DNA of 64,000 nt from Tisiphia sp964030975 (GTDB lineage Bacteria; Pseudomonadota; Alphaproteobacteria; Rickettsiales; Rickettsiaceae): the NCBI RefSeq assembly GCF_964030975.1, contig NZ_CAXIQH010000001.1, positions 1 to 64,000 on the forward strand. The letters run 5' to 3'. Within the stretch, counting starts at the first letter, position 1; every line of letters starts with the position of its first letter. Both the position numbers and the translations under genes were made by a program. Under the pieces are notes generated by a model. The model saw only the letters and a program-made list of their open reading frames with translations, searched no databases and was not told the DNA's origin. Shown here piece by piece: positions 8,175-16,194 of this stretch.

Positions 8175-9482
8175 TTACTCCCTACCGCCGTGTCCTTTTA
8201 TTGGTTTAAGATGAGCCTTAAAATTTGGCACAGGTTTTTCTGTTGTTTCTTTAGGGGGAGAAGAAGCTACCTTCCTAAAATTGCCCATCGCGTTCTTGAG
8301 AGCCTCCGCATCGACAGCAAGTTGAACAGGTTTTGCTTGCCCCTTTGTTGCTGGTGCTGCTACCACCGAGGATTTGGTTACTACTGGTTTAGGTGGTTGA
8401 GTAGCAGGCATAGGTGGCGGAGGAGGGGGCGGCGGTGGTGCTACTGGAACTCCATCTTTAAGTACAACCTTAGGGGGGCTAACTGCTGCCGCTTCTGGTT
8501 TTATTGCTACTTCTATTTTTTGACCATATACTGCTTCTTTTTCACCTAGGCGATCTTTTTCACTCAGCTTTCTAATTGCAGCCAACTCTTGAAGATGTTT
8601 AGGCGATTTTTCATCAATTTGAATTTCACCAGCTTTTTCTTTCCGTGCCGCAAGTCTTTTCTCCAGCTCGTTTATGAGGTCACCACCTGTTGGTTTTGCA
8701 AGTTCTGCTATTTGCTCCGGTGACTTCTTCTCCATACTTTTTATAGCAGCCAAAGGATCAGACTGTGCAACATATGCTGGTGGCGGCGGAGGAGGTGGTG
8801 GAGGTGGTACACCTGGAGCGATATTAACTGTTACCTGCACTGGTGGTGGCATAACTATCGGAGTGACAGTTGTCACCTGTGATGGCGGCATAGTTGGAGC
8901 ATTCCCCACTACAGCTTGCACTGGCTCAATATCTTGTATAGGGTGGGTTGTTTCTGGTACTGCTAACGGTGCTGTTCTAGCTATCGTTGTTTGAGGTTTA
9001 TCAGTTTCCATCAAAGGTGGTTGTACATGGGTTTCTTTTGCTGGAATAGTTGTAGCTATTTGTTCCTGTAAAGCTTGTTCTTTGACAGCTTGTTTCTGTA
9101 CAACCTCAATTTCTTTAACAGTATCTTTTGTTGCTTGCTGTAATTCTTCTTTATGTTGTTTACTAAACGGAGATTTTAAAAAGTTAATAAAAGAGTTGAA
9201 CCATGCCTTTATTTTAGCACCAATTGATGAACGGCTCTTCATGTTCTCAGCTTTTTTCTCTAACCCTTCTATATCTTTAGCTGTTATATCTTGCAGCGAG
9301 CTACTTCTATCCAAGACAGTCATCACATCAACTAGAACCTCAGCAACACCCTCTAAATCTTGTTTCTCGGCAGAAGATGCTGGCAAATTATTATGCACTG
9401 CAATTACAGCTTCAGCTATATTATTCACAGCTTCATTGACAACAGTTAAACCTTCCTTATTATCTTCGTTACCACTTTTCAT
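8175..9482 (-). CDS. proline-rich, actin-regulator-like protein (candidate effector)
   Basis: I do not recognise a named family. The 435 residues begin with a charged, helix-rich region (1-150, including KIKAWFNSFINFLKSPF), then a Pro/Thr/Val-rich linker. Two runs of ten prolines follow, at about residues 225-235 and 348-357. Between them is GGDLINELEKRLAARKEKAG (about 265-285), which looks like the F-actin-binding motif of Ena/VASP proteins (GGLMEEMN..LARRRKA). Near the C-terminus are ALKNAMGNFRKV and NFKAHLKPI, basic/hydrophobic motifs of the kind that bind actin. Polyproline next to such motifs is the layout of profilin/actin regulators, and Rickettsia use RickA and Sca2 this way. There is no signal peptide, so a type IV or other export route would be needed. 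Function is inference. Confidence 0.6.
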   Translation of the reverse strand: MKSGNEDNKEGLTVVNEAVNNIAEAVIAVHNNLPASSAEKQDLEGVAEVLVDVMTVLDRSSSLQDITAKDIEGLEKKAENMKSRSSIGAKIKAWFNSFINFLKSPFSKQHKEELQQATKDTVKEIEVVQKQAVKEQALQEQIATTIPAKETHVQPPLMETDKPQTTIARTAPLAVPETTHPIQDIEPVQAVVGNAPTMPPSQVTTVTPIVMPPPVQVTVNIAPGVPPPPPPPPPPAYVAQSDPLAAIKSMEKKSPEQIAELAKPTGGDLINELEKRLAARKEKAGEIQIDEKSPKHLQELAAIRKLSEKDRLGEKEAVYGQKIEVAIKPEAAAVSPPKVVLKDGVPVAPPPPPPPPPMPATQPPKPVVTKSSVVAAPATKGQAKPVQLAVDAEALKNAMGNFRKVASSPPKETTEKPVPNFKAHLKPIKGHGGRE

Positions 9483-9594
9483 ACAACACTCATAAATTAA
9501 TTATTCTTATAGCCCAATTATACAATATAACTTTATTAATCAAGCCAAGTCAAGTACTCTAGCTAAAAAAAATTACTTTATCCAGAAATTTTAT

Positions 9595-11976
9595 TTATTC
9601 TCTTAATTTACCTTGGAATTTTTCATAAGCACTTGCAATAACTTCTTGACTTAATAAATTTAAGTCTGCTTCATTTAACGTCCGATCATCTGCTTGAAAT
9701 TGCACTGTAATTGCCACCGATTTTTTTCCAGAAGGTAGTTTATCTCCTGAATAAATATCAAATAGATCAACTGATTTTATCATTTTTTTATTAGAATTCT
9801 TGATATAAGCAATGATCTTGCCAACCGGTTGCTCTAGATCAACTACAAAAGCATAGTCTCTACAGGTTGGTTGGAAGTCGGAAACAATAAACTCGTCTCT
9901 TTTAGCAAATTTTGCTTTAGCAAATGGTATATTGGCAATATTTATTTCAAAGGCAAATATCTGACAATCAATATCAAAATGCTTTAATATAGATGGATGA
10001 ATTTGCCCAAAATATGCTATGATATTCTTACCAAGTTTTATAAGGTTTGACTTTGTCGGATGGTAATAAGGTAAATCAATAGGAGCAAATTGGCACTTAT
10101 CAATCGGTAGACCTGCATAATTTAAAATATTTTCTAAGTCAGATTTAATATCAAAAACATCTACGGGGCGAGCCGCAGAATGACAATCTTTTTCATTATA
10201 GAACCCACATCTTACTGCAGAAGCAAAAATTAACTCTCCATCTGATGCACAAGAGTTAAAGATTGGCCCCAATTCCATCAAAGCAATGTCTTTAATGGAT
10301 CTTGTTAAATTCTTTTGAACTAATTTAAGTAATTTAGGAATAATGCTAGGTCGCATATAATTATTATCAACATTAATAGGATTTAGCAAAAATAGCTCCT
10401 CTTTTATTGGAGCAAATAATTTTGCTATTTCACTATCCATGAATGAATTTGTTACTACCTCATCATAGCTGCAATTGGCTAAAATTCTTTTAATATCAGA
10501 AATTCTTCGTTGCTCTTTAGGTATAATTCTTGTTAGTTGCATTTCTGGTAATTTAATCGGCTCTAACTTGTCATAACCGTAAATACGAACAATTTCTTCA
10601 ATAATATCTTCTTTAATGGTGATGTCATGCCGCCAGGATGGTACGGTAAGTTTGAGAGTATCACCTATATCTACTATAATAAAGCCAAGATTTTTTAAAA
10701 TATCACAAATCTCTGTTTTGTTTAAGTTTAGACCGGTTATTTTAGCTAGGCAATTTATAGGGAAGTCCAGGGATTTTTGCACAAAGACCAACCCCTCATT
10801 ATACACTATATCAGAAATTTCACCTCCACAAATAGCTAAAATCATTTTACTTGCAATATTTAAGGCTTTTAAGGTAAAACTTTGATCAATATTACGTTCA
10901 AAACGGTAGCGTGAATCAGTATCAATCTGCAGACGCCTGCCAGTTTTAGTAATATATTTAGGAGAAAAACACGCCGCTTCTAGCAGGATGTTTTGCGTTT
11001 CAAGCTCACAACTGCTATTATCCCCACCTATAATACCAGCAAGAGCCAGCACTTGCCCATTATCTTGAATTACCAAATCTCCTGCATTTAAATCATATTC
11101 TTTACCATTTAAAGCTACAAATTTAGTTTTTTCTTTAAGAATCGCAACTTGGATATTATCTAATAATTTACTTCTATCATAAGCATGCATTGGTTGCCCG
11201 AAGCTGTATGAGATGTAGTTAGTAACATCCACTATAGCTGAAACTGGTTTTACTCCAATATTTTGCAATAATTGCTTCAACCAATCAGGGCTTAGTTTGT
11301 TTTGTAAATTTCTTATTTCTCGAAAGCCGAATAATGGACATGCTTCTTCATTTTCTACTTGTAAACTCAAATTAGATTCAAATTCTCCGGCAATTTCTGC
11401 TATTTCTAATTCTTTAAGCGTACCAATACCACTAGCAGCAAGATCTCTAGCTATACCATAGACACCAAGAGCATCGCCACGATTTGGGGTAACATTAATA
11501 TCAAAGACAGGATCACTATACCCATAATATTGTATAAGTGACTCTCCTACTTTAGCATCTTGCGGCAGTTCTATGATACCTTCCGAATTAGTACCAAGCA
11601 ATAATTCCTCTTCCGAACATAGCATACCACAACTTTTTTCTCCACGAATTACCGATTCTTTAATTTTAAATTTACCATTTGGAATTTCACAACCAATTTT
11701 TGCCAATACTACTTTAATATTCTCCCTAGCATTACTTGCTCCGCAAACTATTTGCAAAATTCCTTCATTAGTTTGAACTTGACATATCTTAAGTTTATCC
11801 GCCGATGGATGGGGTTTAGTAGTTAGTATGTGAGCTACTTCGAAATCTTTTAGCTCCACCCTTTTATCTACTATTTCTTCCACTTCCAGACCAAGCATAG
11901 TTAAACAGTCAGCAATATCTGCAACAGAACTATCAGTATCTAAGAATTTTTCTAACCATGATAGAGTAAATTTCAT
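9595..11976 (-). CDS. pheT: phenylalanine-tRNA ligase beta subunit
   Basis: Beta chain of the cytoplasmic (alpha-beta)2 enzyme that charges tRNA-Phe; it holds the editing site. Domain order is as expected over 793 residues: an EMAP-type tRNA-binding domain (KICQVQTNEGILQIVCGASNAR, about residues 62-83), the B3/B4 editing region (FDINVTPNRGDALGVYGIARDLAA), B5 (ILEAACFSPK...RYRFERNID), the core, and a C-terminal FDX-ACB domain (FQPTCRDYAFVVDLEQPVGK to DDRTLNEADLN). ATG at 11976 overlaps the pheS stop by four bases (ATGA), so the two are co-translated. Confidence 0.98.
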   Translation of the reverse strand: MKFTLSWLEKFLDTDSSVADIADCLTMLGLEVEEIVDKRVELKDFEVAHILTTKPHPSADKLKICQVQTNEGILQIVCGASNARENIKVVLAKIGCEIPNGKFKIKESVIRGEKSCGMLCSEEELLLGTNSEGIIELPQDAKVGESLIQYYGYSDPVFDINVTPNRGDALGVYGIARDLAASGIGTLKELEIAEIAGEFESNLSLQVENEEACPLFGFREIRNLQNKLSPDWLKQLLQNIGVKPVSAIVDVTNYISYSFGQPMHAYDRSKLLDNIQVAILKEKTKFVALNGKEYDLNAGDLVIQDNGQVLALAGIIGGDNSSCELETQNILLEAACFSPKYITKTGRRLQIDTDSRYRFERNIDQSFTLKALNIASKMILAICGGEISDIVYNEGLVFVQKSLDFPINCLAKITGLNLNKTEICDILKNLGFIIVDIGDTLKLTVPSWRHDITIKEDIIEEIVRIYGYDKLEPIKLPEMQLTRIIPKEQRRISDIKRILANCSYDEVVTNSFMDSEIAKLFAPIKEELFLLNPINVDNNYMRPSIIPKLLKLVQKNLTRSIKDIALMELGPIFNSCASDGELIFASAVRCGFYNEKDCHSAARPVDVFDIKSDLENILNYAGLPIDKCQFAPIDLPYYHPTKSNLIKLGKNIIAYFGQIHPSILKHFDIDCQIFAFEINIANIPFAKAKFAKRDEFIVSDFQPTCRDYAFVVDLEQPVGKIIAYIKNSNKKMIKSVDLFDIYSGDKLPSGKKSVAITVQFQADDRTLNEADLNLLSQEVIASAYEKFQGKLRE

Positions 11977-13028
11977 CTTGTTAATCCCCCAGCTAAAGTT
12001 GGTATATCAAAAGCAGAGAAATTATAGTGTTTTAACCATCTTATATCTCCTTCAAAGAATTGTCTAAGATCTTTAATACCGTATTTTAACATAGCAAAAC
12101 GCTCAACACCTAGCCCAAAAGCAAACCCTTGATAATGCTCGCTATCTATATTAACATTTTTAAGAACGTTTGGATGAACCATACCACAACCAAGCACCTC
12201 TAGCCATTTATCACTACCCTGCATCTTAATATCCACTTCGGCAGATGGCTCAGTAAACGGGAAGAAGCTTGGTCTAAAACGTATGTCAATATTTGTTTGT
12301 TCAAAAAAATCTTTAATAAATTCCGTGATAAGATATTTTAAATGTCCCATATTAATATTTTCATCGAGTACTAGACCTTCAATCTGATGGAACATTGGCG
12401 TATGCGTCATATCGGAATCCGACCTATAAGTTCTACCAGGAGCGATAAACCTAAAAGGTGGTTTATCATTTTGCATGGTTCTGATTTGTATTGGCGAAGT
12501 ATGGGTACGTAACAGTAGTGGAAGTGTATCTGCCCCTTCTTTCGCTTTTAGGTAGAAAGTGTCATGCATCTGCCTGGCGGGATGATCTTCATAAAAATTG
12601 AGGGCTGTGAAATTATACCAATCATTTTCGATAGTCGGACCATCCTTAATGGTTAGCCCAAATTTTGCAAATATTTGAATTAATTCTTCGGTAGCTTGGG
12701 TAATTGGGTGAATGCTTCCCTTCTTATATTGTCTAGCTGGAATGGTTAAATCCGTCTTTTCTTCAGCAAGCTGCTTATTTAATTCAAATTCTTCCAAGAT
12801 AGTTTGTTTTGCTTGTAGTAAATTACTAACCTGCTCTTTCAGCAGATTAACTACCTCGCCTAACTTCTTGCGATCATTTGGTTCAAGACCGCCTAGTTTT
12901 TTCATTTCTTGATTGAGTAAACTTTTCTTCCCAAGGAGTTCTACCCTAATTTGTTGTAATTCTGATAGAGATTGAGTTGACTCGATACTGCTTTGGGCAG
13001 ATTTTAATATTTGGTTTAGATTATCCAT
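11973..13028 (-). CDS. pheS: phenylalanine-tRNA ligase alpha subunit
   Basis: Catalytic subunit of the class II enzyme, 351 residues, the usual length. The N-terminal 90 residues form the coiled-coil arm. Class II motifs are visible: motif 2 in FRFIAPGRTYRSDSDMTHTPMFHQ, and motif 3 in FAFGLGVERFAMLKYGIKD near the C-terminus. FTEPSAEVDIKM and WLEVLGCGMVHP are also conserved in PheS. It is first in the pheST pair on the minus strand. Confidence 0.98.
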   Translation of the reverse strand: MDNLNQILKSAQSSIESTQSLSELQQIRVELLGKKSLLNQEMKKLGGLEPNDRKKLGEVVNLLKEQVSNLLQAKQTILEEFELNKQLAEEKTDLTIPARQYKKGSIHPITQATEELIQIFAKFGLTIKDGPTIENDWYNFTALNFYEDHPARQMHDTFYLKAKEGADTLPLLLRTHTSPIQIRTMQNDKPPFRFIAPGRTYRSDSDMTHTPMFHQIEGLVLDENINMGHLKYLITEFIKDFFEQTNIDIRFRPSFFPFTEPSAEVDIKMQGSDKWLEVLGCGMVHPNVLKNVNIDSEHYQGFAFGLGVERFAMLKYGIKDLRQFFEGDIRWLKHYNFSAFDIPTLAGGLTR

Positions 13029-13113
13029 AACAAGTTAATTAAATAATAACATCATATCTTAAATTAGAGGAGATTAGACTAAGTTTCATTATATGTCTAG
13101 AGTAAATTATTAT

Positions 13114-13390
13114 GTTACCTTACGCATAACCCTCATGGCAATTTTAAAAGTGTAGAAAAGTACAAAACGTCATTGCGAAACCACATAGTGGTTGAAGCAA
13201 TCCACATTCATTAGATTGCTTCGTCGCTACTGAAGTAGCTCCTCGCAATGACGCCAATTTGCTATGGATAAATGCTAATCAAGTTAGCTATAAATAACCT
13301 GAATTTGGTTATATCTAAAATATAGCAGATTTTTATTACCCACTAATAGCTGTTTTCTCTATGATTTTTAAATGCCCTGCGTAAGGTAAC
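13114..13390. repeat. REP-B palindrome with GTTACCTTACG ends
   Basis: 277 bp between GTTACCTTACGCATAA and TGCGTAAGGTAAC. It has the GTCATTGCGA core plus an inserted second terminus (GCTAATCAAGTTAGCTATA) from the other REP-B end type, so it is a composite. It fills most of the gap between pheS and the next REP-A; no gene is seen there. Confidence 0.85.
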
Positions 13391-13402
13391 TTATTATTTA
13401 GC

Positions 13403-13542
13403 TATAGTGAAACCTATTGAATTAGGTGATACAAACTTTGTGTCATACCTGCGAAAGCAGGTATCTAGATTCCCGCCTTCGCGGGAATGACAACTTACAA
13501 TCGTTATGCTCTTTATCACCTAATCCTATGAGCATAACTATA
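13403..13542 (+). repeat. REP-A, copy 3 (forward)
   Basis: Its right end abuts the IS701 C-terminal fragment at TCTGCAGGTC. In copy 1 the same IS701 base pair abuts the opposite end of REP-A, so the element has landed at this site in both orientations. Confidence 0.92.
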
Positions 13543-13796
13543 TCTGCAGGTCAAGAGCAATTGGATTCAATGCACGAATATAAAAAAAAACAGAAGATTT
13601 TATCAGCCTTACGGTTCAAGAAATTAGACGTTTTGTAAAGTTGATTTTTTCAAGCTTATTTACGACAACAAAGGAAGCATTCTTAAGCCTATCCTTATGG
13701 CGAAGACGACACCAAGCCAGAGCAAAAGATTGTCACTTTAAAGATAAAGAAAGAACCCGTGCACTGTATGCATAAAGTTTACGACTGTAGCACTAG
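13543..13796 (+). pseudogene. IS701-family transposase, C-terminal fragment
   Basis: Reading +, ISLTVQEIRRFVKLIFSSLF continues into LWRRRHQARAKDCHF and stops at YA, matching the C-terminus of IS701 transposases. The upstream sequence (QEQLDSMHEYKKKQK) is in another frame, so there is a frameshift as well as truncation. The element terminus ACTGTAGCACTAG ends at 13796. This copy lacks IS256 and therefore shows the empty target of copy 1. Confidence 0.8.
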
Positions 13797-13812
13797 GGAG
13801 GCTTTTATTTTA

Positions 13813-13845
13813 TATCATTAGTTGCGACTTTTAAATCGCCCTGCA
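13813..13845. repeat. solo right end of the CAGGGCAGTTTAAAAG palindrome
   Basis: TATCATTAGTTGCGACTTTT followed by AAATCGCCCTG matches the right terminus of the 236-bp elements at 17456-17691 and 51086-51321, with a two-base change near the tip. No left partner is present. It lies immediately before the folate operon promoter. Confidence 0.7.
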
Positions 13846-13865
13846 TAACTTGCACAAAAAAACTA

Positions 13866-13894
13866 TTGACTCAATATATTCGCTATATTACTAT
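13866..13894 (+). promoter_or_regulatory. predicted sigma70-type promoter of the folate operon
   Basis: TTGACT and TACTAT are separated by exactly 17 bases, close to the consensus on both sides. It lies 70 bases upstream of the folB reading frame. No other good promoter is seen between the upstream repeat and folB, so it probably drives all four fol genes. Confidence 0.6.
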
Positions 13895-13966
13895 AATAAG
13901 GTGCTTTATGCTCATTTCTAGGTAAATCTTTTTTTTGATAAACTTATACAATACAACAAGAGGTAA

Positions 13967-14386
13967 ACTTTCAATAAGAACTTTTTTAAACTTATAATCT
14001 CAGATTTACGGATATGGATTCATCTTGGATGTAGTGATCAAGAAAAGTTTCATTCACAACTAGTTAGTTTTAATATTGAATTAGAATTTACAACTCTCCC
14101 AAAAGGTACAATTACCGACAAACTTGAAGATACAATTTGTTATCTTGAGCTTGTTCAAACTATTAAATCCCTTTGCCAAACTAAACATTTTAATCTGGTA
14201 GAACATTTAACGATAGAAGTTTATCATGCTATTGATAAGTCTTTAATAAAACATCGTGATCTTGTTAAATGCGTCAATGTAACGACACGTAAAATGTCAC
14301 CGCCCGTCCAAGATGTTCATGGGGATATAACCTTTACTTACTGCTCTGCTTTATATAATAAAGGAGGGGGCAATGATTTATATTAG
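13967..14386 (+). CDS. folB: dihydroneopterin aldolase-like FolB (no canonical start codon)
   Basis: Between an in-frame stop at 13964 and the stop at 14384-14386 is an open frame reading LIISDLRIWIHLGCSDQEKF, then SFNIELEFTTLPKG, DKLEDTICYLELVQTIKSLC and FNLVEHLTIEVYHAI. That is the FolB/FolX fold (tunnelling-fold pterin aldolase/epimerase), which acts before HPPK in folate synthesis. No ATG, GTG or TTG lies in frame upstream of the conserved start; AGAGG at 13960-13963 could serve AAT/AAG codons only. Either a rare start such as ATA/ATC is used, or the start codon is mutated. The 3' end overlaps folKP by 14 bases, so it belongs to the operon. Confidence 0.8.
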   Translation, partial: TFNKNFFKLIISDLRIWIHLGCSDQEKFHSQLVSFNIELEFTTLPKGTITDKLEDTICYLELVQTIKSLCQTKHFNLVEHLTIEVYHAIDKSLIKHRDLVKCVNVTTRKMSPPVQDVHGDITFTYCSALYNKGGGNDLY

Positions 14387-15632
14387 TCTTGGATCTAATT
14401 TAGGAAATCGTATTAATAATTTAAATATTGCTGTGAATCTATTAACACAAGGTTGTTTACGCAATGTTAAATCTTCAATTGTACTTGAAACCAAAGCGAT
14501 TTTGCCAGATAACGCTCCTCCATCTTGGAATAAGCCATTCTTAAACATGATAGTTGCCGGAGAGACGGATTTATCACCCGATGCACTACTTATAACCATG
14601 AAATTGATAGAATCTGATATGGGACGATTGGCTACTTATGAAAAATGGACACCTCGTATTATAGATTTAGATATTTTACTTTGGGATGAACTACAGCTCA
14701 ATACCCCTCAGCTTACAATTCCACATCCAGAATTAAGTACTCGACCATTCTTGCAACATCTTTTAGCTCTCATGGAAGTACAGCCCTGGACAAAGATGTC
14801 TGTAACAAATTCTTTTTCTAAAAGCTTTGTTCTACATCCTTCACTTGTGGGGATTGTTAACATTACAAGTGATTCATTTTCAGATGGAGGGAAATTTAAC
14901 AATCTAGATAAAGCAATTGAACAAATTCAAGAATTAGCTAGTGATGGTGCTAGTATTATTGAAATTGGTGCTCAATCCACAAGACCAGAGGCTGTAATTC
15001 ATACACCAGAGGAGGAATATAATAAATTAAAGCCTGTTCTAGATGGGATTACAACATTAATAAATAATGAAATACTTAAAGTTAGCATAGATAGTTTCTG
15101 GTCATCCACTGTTAGGAAGCTTCTTGAAAACTATCAGATTAGTTGGATTAATAATGTCAAAGGTGATTTTGATGTTTGGACTCTGAAGAGCATTGCTGAG
15201 AAAGGTTGTAAACTATGCTTCATGCATTCATTGAGTATTCCACCTAATCAAGAGTTAATTCTATCTTTAGAACACAAACCTATTAGTTTGATAAAAGAAT
15301 GGGGAGAGCAATCCATTGAACATCTCTTAAATATTGGCTTTTCTCAAGAAGATATTATCCTTGACCCAGGTATTGGATTTGGAAAATCGTCATATCAAAA
15401 CATAGAGATTTTACGATATGTTCAAGAACTCAAGAGCTTAGGTATTCAAGTAATGGTTGGACATTCTAGAAAATCTTATATTCAGGCATTTTCTCTAGCT
15501 GATGCTAAAAATCGAGATATTGAAACTATTGCTACTTCCCTTGCATTAAAAGATAAGGTAGATTTTTTGCGTGTTCATAATGTAAAAGACCATATGCGAT
15601 TTTTTGCAACATACCAAAACTTTCAACAGTAG
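14373..15632 (+). CDS. folKP: bifunctional HPPK / dihydropteroate synthase
   Basis: Two successive folate steps in one 419-residue chain. FolK, residues 1 to about 135: YISLGSNLGNRINNL, then the ATP/Mg site PRIIDLDILLW and the end IPHPELSTRPFLQHLL. FolP, from about 148: GIVNITSDSFSDGGKF (pterin binding), IIEIGAQSTRPEA, VSIDSFWSSTVRK, ILDPGIGFGKSSYQN and VMVGHSRKSYIQ. The HPPK-DHPS fusion is the arrangement found in Chlamydia. A strong AAAGGAGG lies upstream of ATG 14373. DHPS is the sulfonamide target. Confidence 0.96.
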   Translation: MIYISLGSNLGNRINNLNIAVNLLTQGCLRNVKSSIVLETKAILPDNAPPSWNKPFLNMIVAGETDLSPDALLITMKLIESDMGRLATYEKWTPRIIDLDILLWDELQLNTPQLTIPHPELSTRPFLQHLLALMEVQPWTKMSVTNSFSKSFVLHPSLVGIVNITSDSFSDGGKFNNLDKAIEQIQELASDGASIIEIGAQSTRPEAVIHTPEEEYNKLKPVLDGITTLINNEILKVSIDSFWSSTVRKLLENYQISWINNVKGDFDVWTLKSIAEKGCKLCFMHSLSIPPNQELILSLEHKPISLIKEWGEQSIEHLLNIGFSQEDIILDPGIGFGKSSYQNIEILRYVQELKSLGIQVMVGHSRKSYIQAFSLADAKNRDIETIATSLALKDKVDFLRVHNVKDHMRFFATYQNFQQ

Positions 15633-15639
15633 GTATCAT

Positions 15640-16146
15640 ATGAAGCAAAAAAACAAGATAATAGGCATCATGGCAGCAACGCAACAAGGAGTTATTAGTT
15701 ATAGAAGTGTTTTGCCTTGGAGTTATCCTGAAGAACTTGAACATTTTAGAACCACAACTATTGGACATATTATGATTATGGGACGAAAGACTTATGATAT
15801 AATAGCAAAAACTTTGTCGACTAATAGAGAGATTATTGTTTTTTCTCGTAATCCTCACTTTGTTTCCAGCAATGCAAAGATAGTGACTTCACTGAATGAA
15901 TTCTTACAATATATTCAATCTTTAAACTCAGCAAAGAAACTTTTTATGATTGGTGGAGCTGAGATTGCTCATTTATTTTTAAAATATAATCTGATTTCTT
16001 ATTTTATACTAACAAAAATACACCACTTATATTCTGGTGATACATCCATTGATTTAAGCTATTTTAAAGGATGGGATGAAAAAATTTTAAAAAAACACTC
16101 TAATTATACTATTTGTAAACTTACAAACATAAAGGAGCTCTCTTGA
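15640..16146 (+). CDS. folA: dihydrofolate reductase
   Basis: Reduces dihydrofolate to tetrahydrofolate. I choose ATG 15640 (MKQKNKIIGIMAA), seven bases after the folKP stop, giving 168 residues. The in-frame ATG at 15604 would overlap folKP. Motifs: IIGIMAATQQGVISYRSVLPW (substrate/NADPH loop), the acidic position in SYPEELEHFR, MIMGRKTYD (NADP binding) and FMIGGAEIAHLFL. It is third in the operon. Confidence 0.95.
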   Translation: MKQKNKIIGIMAATQQGVISYRSVLPWSYPEELEHFRTTTIGHIMIMGRKTYDIIAKTLSTNREIIVFSRNPHFVSSNAKIVTSLNEFLQYIQSLNSAKKLFMIGGAEIAHLFLKYNLISYFILTKIHHLYSGDTSIDLSYFKGWDEKILKKHSNYTICKLTNIKELS

Positions 16147-16194
16147 CATTTTGTACAAACCTTAATACCTCTCTTGATGGGATGATAGAATGCC

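Noticed and set aside
8190..9495. Gly-rich and Cys/Trp-rich ORFs on the plus strand
   Set aside because: They are antisense shadows of the proline-rich gene; the minus strand has proper codon use and a continuous 435-residue frame.
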